This document shows, in pieces, positions 1 through 10,600 of a stretch of 64,000 nucleotides of DNA. The position numbers and the translations under genes were made by a program. Source of the stretch: Aradus depressus. Taxonomy: Eukaryota; Arthropoda; Insecta; Hemiptera; Aradidae. The notes under the pieces were generated by a model that did no database searches, had not been told where the DNA came from, and saw nothing but the letters and a program-made list of their open reading frames with translations. The number at the start of each line of letters is the position of its first letter. The first letter of the stretch is position 1. The stretch is from assembly GCA_963662175.1 (NCBI GenBank), contig OY759215.1, forward strand, positions 12,451,079-12,515,078, read 5' to 3'.

Positions 1-10
1 ATATATATAT

Positions 11-182
11 TGGTAAATTCTATGTATATTTAAACGTACCTGTGCACATCGACTGGAGGGTCATATTATTGGTATGGTGTATGAACGACCAAACCAATCT
101 AAAATATTCCCCTTTACTGTCACCAATAATATGACCCTCCAGTCGATGTGCAGGTACGTTTAAATATACATAGAATTTACCA
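11..182. repeat. Snapback inverted repeat at window start
   Basis: Bases 11-73 and 122-182 are reverse complements with a 2-bp indel, separated by about 48 bp. The outer end of the arm (gtacgtttaaatatacatag) recurs as a third partial copy at 197-229, running into an AT microsatellite. It looks like a foldback element or a replication snapback, probably clipped by the window edge. Confidence 0.85.
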
Positions 183-196
183 GATTTAGAATTTAC

Positions 197-253
197 GTAC
201 AGGTACGTTTAAATATACATAGAATTTACCTATATATATATATATATATATAT
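197..253 (+). repeat. Extra copy of snapback arm plus (AT)n
   Basis: 197-229 repeats the distal 33 bp of the right arm of the preceding inverted repeat. 230-253 is an AT dinucleotide run. Confidence 0.7.
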
Positions 254-529
254 GATTTATCTGAATCTTGCCAATAGATATATTTATATAATTTACAGTA
301 TAATAATTTTAATTAAGTTGTAACTGGAACCAATTATTTTTGATTTGTTAATGTTATATTATTCGCCTGTTCATTGTTAATGATTTATACCTAGATCTTA
401 GAAGGGGTCACACATTTGAAATATGGGGACCGCCTTGTCATAAAATATCTCACAGCTTGACAATTTAGCTTAGTTAGGAATGTCTGACGTCATGGGGAAC
501 ACCAGTAGGGAGGGTAATGGGTTCCTCGA

Positions 530-640
530 GAGGCTGACATTCTGAAAATTAACTTAGTCTTATCTCTTATGCTTTTGGCTGAGGATGGTAGAAATACCGA
601 AAGTACTCCCATGTATATATAGTTAGTGAAATTAGACAAT
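530..640 (+). repeat. Family C half element with hammerhead-like core
   Basis: This carries GATGGTAGAAATACCGAAAG followed by TACTCCCAT, the terminal sequence of foldback family C (compare 4317-4434 and 10858-10974). It matches 51838-51955 in reverse complement, including TTAACTTAGTCTTATCTC. Core at 579-608: CTGAGGA, GGTA/TACC stem with a GAAA tetraloop, GAA, the palindrome AGTACT, then C. Confidence 0.65.
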
Positions 641-671
641 ATATTAAATAAACAAGTTTTATTTTATTTTT

Positions 672-1000
672 CAAGTCTCTAAAGTTGAGCAAGTTAATTT
701 AACCTAAAACACCCTCTTCACTTGGAATAGTCTGCCGTAGTGAATAAATGGTTAAACGCAGTTCTCTCGTGAATGATTCCTCAAGAAAGTAGATTAAGTT
801 GATTTAACCGAGAACATACACAATTTTACGAGATACCAAGAAACCCACATCTTTATAATTCCGAAAGTATTAGAGTCCTGAGCTCCCAACTTCTTCACAG
901 TGCGCAGATGGCTTGGGAGATGATCACAGTACACTTAACTCATTTTGGCTATTTTAAGACTTAACTTATTCCCTGTGACCAAAGATTTATTGGTGATATG
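672..1000 (+). repeat. Dispersed repeat, second copy at 50711-51010
   Basis: About 300 bp of high similarity in the same orientation to 50711-51010 (for example ACACCCTCTTCACTTGGAAT and CAAGAAACCCACATCTTTAT). No coding potential or terminal structure was recognised. It lies directly downstream of a family C half element; the second copy lies near another. Confidence 0.8.
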
Positions 1001-1513
1001 AAAAACATTTTTTTTAGATACTGATGTTGGACTTATTGAGTATCTTCTCAAGTAATCCAAAAATGATGATTGAATTATGTAGAACGGAGCTCGGCATCAT
1101 TTTCATGCCGTATTAAACACTTGGTTTTCAAGTTATCTTGTTGACAAGTGCAGGCCGCATGTTATTAAGCATTAGTACATGGCATAAAGTAATAAGGAGA
1201 TTTCAGGAGGACCCAGATTTTAGTAGACACATTTTTGGACTTAATATGATATTTAATTTGAGTGAAAATATAGATCTCTGTAAGTATGATCTAAGCGGTT
1301 TCAGAAAAAAAATTTAATTATTTATCTATAAAATTTCAAGCCATCATAAAACCGGTAATATGCGAAATATGGAAAAACCCTACAGATATTTTTAATACCT
1401 ATATATAATGCTAAAAAAAAGTAAATTAGTATGGGGAAAAAATTGGCATGAATAGTGAGGTCGGCCGACCTCTTTTTTGGACATCATCTGTAATCTGTAC
1501 ATATTTGTTGTAG

Positions 1514-1698
1514 CCATTCTAAATGCCATCAAATTGAGAAGAATGGATACACTGTTTGAGTATGAAGAGAAAATATTGGCTGGAGCCACTCTGGATAAAC
1601 CGCTGGTGGACATTTTAACAGACGCAGACACTGGGACAGCTGATGACAAAATGCGGCTCTTTTTGATTTACTACATCTGTACTGATTCTATTCCTGAG
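1514..1698 (+). CDS. SCFD1: SCFD1 exon a (first exon in window)
   Basis: The acceptor is the tag ending at 1513. The exon starts with the last two bases of a codon and then reads 61 codons, including RRMDTLFEYEEKI and DDKMRLFLIYYI. It ends in phase 0 at GAG, followed by the donor gtatct. The match to the domain-3 region of Sly1 proteins is strong. Confidence 0.92.
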
Positions 1699-4600
1699 GT
1701 ATCTTTTGTATTATACTTTTAGCTTGCTTCGTGCAACATGTCCTCCTGTCACTTTGTATAACTCATCCCTTTATTTGGCCCGCCACTACCTTAGGGGATA
1801 TTTATTTACGGAGTCCACATACTTTGACAAGAAGACTTAAAAGAAGGTACAAACTATTATTACGACTTTTTGACTACAGAGTTCAGCTCCATACTGTTGG
1901 AGCTGAACTCTAGGGTTCAACTGAACCTTCGAATTCCTATAGAATTGAAACCGCAAAATCCTGTATCCTTCAAAAAATCAGAAATGCTCCTTACGTTTCC
2001 AATGTTAACCTTCTGAATGACGTCCAGATTCCCTTTGTAAGGGATGTAATCAAATCCCGCTGTAGGAGATTCCATTCCACGCTTTCCTTTCACCCTAATC
2101 CCTTAGTAGATTGGCTACAAGAACCCTTCCTAATGTTGGAAGGATTCTTGTAGCCGTACTCTTCCTCATTCATTTAAATCCGTACTTTTTTGGTATCTTC
2201 CTAACTCATCAAACCTCTGATTCCTAAGGCTAGCTCCTATGAGATAGTTCTCGTCTTCCTATAAGTCTCTCACTGCACTGGACAGACTGTTACATTATTG
2301 TTTCATCAACCCAGTTAGAACATAAGTTTGTTTATGATACCGACAAGGTCACAACATTATATATACAAGGTTACTTAACATTATATATACAAGGTCACTT
2401 AACATTATATATAAATTATAGATTTTCTCTCTGATCTCTGTTTTTTAAATAATTAATCATTATTATTATTCTTACTTTGTTTTTTTTTATTTTATAGATA
2501 TTTTTTAGTTAATTTTCATAGTTTTCATTTAATCGTTGCTCGTCATTAACAATAATTTTTATTGTTTCTTTAGTTGATTCCTTTTCTTTTTTGTTTATTC
2601 TGTCTCAATTGGTTGATACTTGTATCCTTGATACTTGTATCCTAATAACATATTTCTTATGTTATTATTCTTCGTATGTCCCAGAATAAAGATTGATATT
2701 CATGTCGGGAGGCTGAGGTGGCAATGACCACAAGATCTACTAGTTGATTGAAGACTTAATCACCTTCACATATCTATGATTTTGAATGAATAAAGAAAAA
2801 CAACAACAAAAAAAACTCAATTACCAGATATTTTATATTTAGATAATTGTATTAATTAATTATAGTTTATTTGTTTAAACTTTAATGTAAACCTTATGTT
2901 GTTTCAGACGGACTTACACCAATATTCGCAGGCTTTACAAGCAGCTGGTGCTGATTTGGATGCTCTCAACTACGTCAAAAGATGGAAGTTAGTCAATCTA
3001 TATTTTAATTATTACTTTTTTGGTTTTTACTTCTCCAGTTATACGAAGTATAGGGGAAGTTATGTAATCGGTGAAAAATTCCATGTGTAATTTATAACGG
3101 AATTTCATGTTTTCCGACCTACAGATTCCAAATATTAAAAAAAAAAGTCTTGTCTGTTTGTCTGAGAACGCGATTGTTCTCAATAGAATGTATGTACCGA
3201 CACGAAATTTTATATGTGATTTCAGAACCCTCTAACGACGACACCTATTGTTTTCAGCCAAATCGATCAAAGGGAGGGGGAGGCTTAAGATAATACTCTA
3301 ATAATTGACGACACGAAATTCTAAATGTGCGACCAAAACTCCATAAGGACAACACTTATCGATAAATAATAATAACTGCTGATGTAATGATTGTATCGAT
3401 ACGAAATTTCATATATGAATTCAAAACACCATAAGGACAACACTTAATAATTTTCATAGGAGTCGACAAAGGGAAGGAGGAATGAGAGGAGGACTCAACT
3501 GAATAACCTCAATAACTGTCAATGTAATGAATGTATCGACATGAAATTTCATATGTAAAGTCAAAACCCAATGAAGACATAATCTGTCAGGTTTTAGTGA
3601 TGTCGACTGAAGGGTAGGGGGGAATTAAGAGGAGGGGGCGCAATTCATAATAACTGCCGATGTGGTAAATGTGTCGACACAAAATTTAGTATGAGGATTT
3701 AGGAGCCCCTATGTAAGTCAACTGTTGAGTATTGGCGCAAACGGTCGACTGGTTTGCGAGGGGGCGTACAGTTAATTGAGTAATTCGTTCTGGGGAAGTA
3801 CATTGCCTGTGGTTCACCGACACATTTTTTTTATTTCACGTCCACAGCTATACTAAGTATAGGGAAAGTTACGTAATCGATCAAAAATTCGATGCGGAGT
3901 ACTCAATGGAATTTCATTTTTCCGACCTTCTGATTCCGTATACGGGGGAAAAAAATGTCTGTCTGTGTGTGTATCTGTTAACACGATAAATCCCGGTAGA
4001 ATGAATGTATCGACATGAAATTTTATATGTGTTTCCAATACCCTCTTACGACGACGCCTATTTCTGTTCCTTATATTTTCAGCCAAATCGGTCGATTGGC
4101 TTTGAGGGGAGAGATAATTCTTGATGAGGAAGTATATAGCTATAGATTTTTATTATCATTTGCTATTATTTATTTTTTATATATTTTTTTTTACGTATAT
4201 TTGTGTATGTTCATTGCACTAATACCTTTTCAATGTCGGGGAAAAACAAATAGCAGTATGATACTTCACGTTTTTCGCAAGATATTGGAAACACTTAGAA
4301 ATATAGAAAGACAAAATATATGGGAATACTTTCGGTATTGCTACCATCTTCATCAGCCACTCAGTAACTCAGTATTTGTCAAGTCGTGACAGAAGATGGT
4401 AGCAGTGCCGAACGTACTCCCATATATTTTGTGAAATCGACAATTATTTATATATTTTTTTTAAACATACTTTTTTCTTCATTTTTCAAATAACAATATA
4501 TTTTCATCGTCGCAAATTAATTTTTTTAATTTACAGTTTTCATGTTGTCATGCTGTTCAATTTACGAGATAATATTAATTTAAATGTAAATTCCCATTTT

Positions 4601-7600
4601 ATTTTAGTGCAAGAGAAGTGTACCAACTTGGAGAGCTTATTCTTTCTGCGCAAGTTGGGAGTGTACACGGAGGTTAAATCAAATAAAAACGACTAGTATT
4701 CTACCTTTTTAATGTACAATTTGTATTTTTTTCTCATTGTAATTGAACTTTTTGTTTCAGAGCTTATGCCAAGATGGCAGCAGCTCCAAGCCAGTACAGT
4801 GGAGGAGGTACCAAAACTGTCAGTATGTTTTCAAAACTGGTCTCCAAAGGTTCTTCCTTCGTCATGGAAGGTGTCAAAAATCTTGTCGTAAAGAAACATG
4901 TAAGTTATATCCACCTATTTATCAACGTACAACAATTATTTTGATCTATTTTTTTTTATACAAATTTTAATTAAAAAAAAAATGCCAAGTTTTTGCTGTG
5001 TTTTGTTTACTTTCATTCGAAATATTCTTCTAAAATATAAAAGAGATGGCGTCGCACAATGGGAATTTTTTTTTTTAAAAGTGGCCAAAAATTTCTTTTC
5101 ATAGAGATTATATTGTACAGCAAAGTTAAAGGGCGAAATCGAAAGGTCAAAACAAGCTGAAAACTATGAGCCACCGCTTTTTTTAAGGAAACATTCCAAA
5201 ATATCGAAAAAATGGTGTAAATGTTGAAAAAATGAGAATAATTATAATGAAGTAACATGAATTTGAAAAATAGTAAAAATGTTATTATATATATTATGAT
5301 TACATATACATTTTTTATCTCATCAATAACATATTGTGTAATAAATATATTTTTTGTTATTTTATCTGTTTAATATATATAAATATATATTTTGTCTCAA
5401 CATTGTGTTTTTTTATCTAAGGATATAAATGGTGATAAATATAAAAATATATACTATCATTCCAAATTATATATGTTGTAAATTTATTTAAAAAACACAT
5501 GTGATCATTTATATTTCTCTGGTGAAAGGCCAACATATTGTGTAATAAATATATTTTTTGTTATTTTATCTGTTTAATATATATAAATATATATTTTGTC
5601 TCAACATTGTGTTTTTTTATCTAAGGATATAAATGGTGATAAATATAAAAATATATACTATCATTCCAAATTATATATGTTGTAAATTTATTTAAAAAAC
5701 ACATGTGATCATTTATATTTCTCCGGTGAAAGGCCAACATATTGTGTAATAAATATATTTTTTGTTATTTTATCTGTTTAATATATATAAATATATATTT
5801 TGTCTCAACATTGTGTTTTTTTATCTAAGGATATAAATGGTGATAAATATAAAAATATATACTATCATTCCAAATTATATATGTTGTAAATTTATTTAAA
5901 AAACACATGTGATCATTTATATTTCTCTGGTGAAAGGCCATAAGAGTACAAGTCAAAAAAGTCAATTTTTCAGGAGAACAGAAGATGTCTTTTGCCACTG
6001 GACAAATATTTTTGAACTGCCAAATAATTAGGTCTACACTACGTCAGAGTGTAGACATTACCGACTTGTCCTATCTCACCACTTCTAGAGATTGCGTTCA
6101 CATTGTGAAATATGTAATAATACTGTATGGGCCAAAAATGGACTTGTTTGTACTCTTTTTCCCGGACGTTGAATATTTAAAAAATAATATTGTTTAATAT
6201 TCATAATACCTTAGAAATTCTTATAGACAAATATTTTGTAATTTATTTTATTTAGATAATTAAAAAAATATAAATATGCATTAATAATGAGTGTGCACAT
6301 AAATTTGTGTGTTTATAGTTACAATAACAATATATAATGAATATTATAACGATATGATTAACGATTAAACTTCTTTATTTTAAATTAATTTTGTTTTTAT
6401 TTTTTTCAACATCTACATAATTATTTCGATATTTTGAAATGTTTCCTTAAAAAAAGCGGTGGCTCATCGTTTTCAGTTTTTTTTTTGACCTTTCGATTCC
6501 TCCCTTTAGGTTTGCTTTATCATATAATCTCTTAGGAAATAAATTGTTGGCCACTTTTTAAAAACATTTCCCACTGTGAATCGGTACTTAGCGGTAGCTT
6601 GCACATATTAAAATATGTCCCCTCCTTTTGTTTTCTGAATCTGCTGATCGAAAAAAAAATTGTTTATTTGTATTTATTTCTTATTTTCTGATATTTTAGA
6701 ACCTGCCAGTGACGAAGATTGTGGACCAACTGATGGAGAACAAGGGAGGATGCGATGACTACAGGTACTTGGATCCGAAGCAGCTGAGAGCCGGAGACCC
6801 AGTCCGGAGTAGGACCAACGCCACTGAGGCTATAGTGTTTGTGGTCGGGGGTGGCAACTACATCGAATACCAGAACCTCATAGATTATGCCAAGGTAACA
6901 CCACTTCTTTCTTTAGTTGGTTCAATGTGGTGCCTGGAGTGTTGCCTCTCTTACGTTCTATGACGTTGTGCACTCATGAACAGTCAATATTAACCTGATA
7001 CAACAATGTTAACCACTATAAATAACGTCTTCTTTTCAACTTATGCCCTTACTCCGTTTGCCATTCTCAAACACAGAACAAGCTGCCTCCACTTCTCCCG
7101 GTCTAGGGGGCGTTCAAGTATTACGTAACGCAATTTGGGTGGGAGGGGGGGTCTTGTAAAACGTTACGATGCGTTACAGGGGCGGGAGGGGGGAAACTAG
7201 GGAATTAAAATCTCCCAAGTCTTCAAAAATTGCGTTACTTAATACTTGAACGCCCCCCTAGGGTCGCCATCCAGAAGACCACATGAACCTTGTTCTTTCA
7301 TGGGGTTTTCTTCCTGCCACACTCGCGAGTGGCCCTGGACTTTATCCTCAAGGGTCTGCAGCTTTTTCTCCAGGTTCTGCGTCAGTCAGGGCCCAAGCTT
7401 GTCATTCACAGAGCAGAACGAACTTCATCAGACTTTGAGTTTTGGGATCGTGAACAGCTTCAGGACCCTGCTGATTGTATCCGCTATTCTAGCTCACTGT
7501 ACTGGTCGTTGATACTTAATTATCATGGAGTTCTTATTCCAACTATATAAAAATAAAAAAAGTGTTATAGAAGTACACAAAAAATAATGATTTCTTGAAG

Positions 7601-10600
7601 TAACAAACTAATTACAAACAACTAAAGACCGGATTTATATGCGCTGCTCAGGCCAAAATGGTAGGTCGCAGGGCTGCTAAAAATTAAAAGTTGCCGTGTG
7701 TGGAATGTAATATGTGGTTAGTGGACTGTATATTAAAATGAGAGAAGTCTAATAACTTACCGGAAATCCAATACTAGATGGAGACCAAATCTTTGCCTAT
7801 CCCGTTATCGTGGTTGTTTGGGCCTACTTTAGAGCCTACATCTCCGCAAGTAATTCCGGCCGAGATAAATCGGTGACCTAGACAGCTAGAATACCTGTAG
7901 GGCTCCGTCCGAACCCAGAAAAATGGTTAAGGTAGGGGAAACAGATTAACGGACTCAACAAACCAAAGCCCGGGCGCTATCGATCCGGAACTTGAACAAA
8001 TCTATCCAAAACATAGATGTAAAATTGGCCAAAACAGCGCTAAATAGGCTAAAATATACCATATAATAAGTACAAAAAAAAAAAAAAAAAAAAAACTGAA
8101 GTGTATAGTAACACAAATTGAATTATGCAATAAAAAATGTTTAAAATCACAAAATATATCATCAATTATTAAAAATGGTCTATGTCTAAGCGAGAAATAT
8201 CAATTTGAAAAATTGATGTAAAACATTAACATCGAAAAAAATTAAATAAATTGATGAAAGCGCTATCTGGTGTGAAAATGTCTCTAGGTTTATTTGAGAA
8301 GAACTGGCGAGGTCACTGAGACATAGTTCTGGTTTATCTCTCTTTACCTTAACTCTCCCGCTATTGTTTCCAATTGTGACGGTTCGTAGCTATTATGGCA
8401 GTTCACCTTGTGAAGTATTTCGAATCTCAATTAAACCCATAACTAATTATTTCTTTTTTGACCAAGCGAAGCGAACGTCCCATATTTTGACATCCCTAGT
8501 TCCAAGTTTCTGTGGGGGTGTGTTTGTATATAACATGCCGCACCTTTTCTCTGATGTTCACCAAATTATAGCATTATACTCTTCTCAAGATTGGGGGGCG
8601 AGGTCCTTTTATCTAAGAGGTAAAAAAAATCTTTTAGACCACTATCCTAAATAAACCTGAATAGGCAAAATTTAGAATTGGTACAGTAGAGATGTGCTCA
8701 TGTCCACCAGAGTGACGACAATCTGATAGTAGGCGAAATGACCTCATAGTCGCATGAGTAATTAAAACAAAAACTAACAATTCAGTAGAGGTTCAGCTGT
8801 TTCTGTATTGAAGTATTTATCTATAAATATATAATTCAAATTCTGTACCTAAGTTCCTATGAGGCGCCTTCACCAGTGATCTGATGGGGGGGAAATTTTA
8901 CACAATTTGTGATCCTTATCCTAGGCAGATTTCAATGGTTTCGAAATTCTGAAAAGGTAATTATCAATATTTTAAAATATCGCAAACAGCATATCGGGTA
9001 ATTACGAACAATTTTCCGGTCTTTTGTCAAATATCATTTCAATTTTCAGGATTTCTCTAAATACATTCAACTTAAAACAGGCGTGGTGTCCAAAAAATTT
9101 AATTTAGGGCTTCGTTGTTCTTCATCTTTTAATAAGAGCCTGTATTGAATATTATGTAAGCAATGGTAAATATATAATTTCATGATTTATAAGTTTAGAT
9201 TACTTTTTAACTTTACAATTGAATTGAACATGTACAGTGTAAACTCTATATAGCGACACTTAAGGGACTGCGCATTTTATGGCGTTATTGAGAGTTGTCG
9301 TTAAATGAAGAGAACAAAAATCAATACATATTACATTACATTTAATAGTATTTTACTATTTTAATGTGTATTTACTAATAAAGTATAAAATTTACAAACA
9401 ACAAACATTAATATTGATACAAATAACAACGCTTATTGCGTATAGTATGTTATCTTCGTCTGACGTTTTTTTTGCTGCTCCAGTATTTTAAGGTAATCAC
9501 AACAAACAAAAGAAATAATTTCTTAGAATCTTCGGTACGTATGATGCCGACAGTCGAGGTAAATACGTGCTAGACAATAAAGCAACAAAATAACAAACAA
9601 AAGAACATACACAGCTGCAGTTCTTATTAATTTCGGGAACTTGAAACTGTTTATTGCTTAGTAATGACGTATTGTTGACGTTATTTAGAGTGAAACACTT
9701 GTGCGATATAACAGTGCTAATTATTATATTATTATACTGTTTCAGAATAAATCGGGGAGTGGAAGTGGACCTAGTCGAAGGATCGTCTATGGCTCCTCTT
9801 CTTTGAACAGTTCAAAACAACTTCTTAAACAGGTTTGTTATAGTTAATATTTACAGTAGAACTTCTGCTATCCGCCCCCCGATTAACCGGACCCCGGATT
9901 AACCGCTCTAAAAAAAAATGCGAACCCCTGTTAATTAGTGCGATTTAAAAAAATTAAAAAATGATGTTGATAATAATTGAAAAATAAATAAAAAATTGAA
10001 TGTTTGCGGATGTTAAATGATGCAAGAGTACCAAGATGGCAAGACCCCTATTTTTCTAGGAAATTTATTAAAACTCCCATTTCTCCCCCTCATTCCTTTT
10101 CTAAGCAAAATTTGTTTACAAAATGAACATTTTTTTAAATATTTTAAATTCAGTTTTTGTTTGACTTTTCTTGCGTCAACATGGAGCGAAAATATCAAGA
10201 AAATGTTAAGAGAAAACGCGTCGTTCTCTCTATGAAAATAAAAAATGAGATGACACATTTCGCGAGTTTCGCCAAGTTATATTAAAATAAACAAAAGGAA
10301 AATGTTAACAAAAAAAAAAAACATATTTTTTTCCTGAAATAGTTTTATATGAGTACCTAAGATGTCGTAGAAATTTTTTTTTTTTTTTTTAATTCGATTC
10401 AGTCTTTTTTTACTATAAACATTTAATACACATTTTCATGTTTTCTTTTTTATTATATTTTTTTTGTTCATCAAAATATTATTTATTTGTTTAACCTCAA
10501 CATCCTTACAACAATGACATAATTCATCAGATGATTGTTTAATTTGAGTAAATAAAATATTGCCCAAAACTTAAAACCCTCAGTTATCCGAACTCAGTTA

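Noticed and set aside
1731..1913. 60-codon frame as an additional SCFD1 exon
   Set aside because: The SCFD1 frame passes directly from 1698 to 2908 in phase with the family; this stretch belongs to the Jockey remnant.
3040..3062. Resemblance of the family A head hairpin (TATACGAAGTATA) to loxP arms
   Set aside because: The similarity covers one short arm, the spacer and second arm do not match, and no recombinase gene is nearby. It is part of the element's own hairpin.
4015..4389. 124-codon frame on +
   Set aside because: It spans the end of a family A copy, AT-rich spacer and a family C foldback; composition is low-complexity and hydrophobic by chance.
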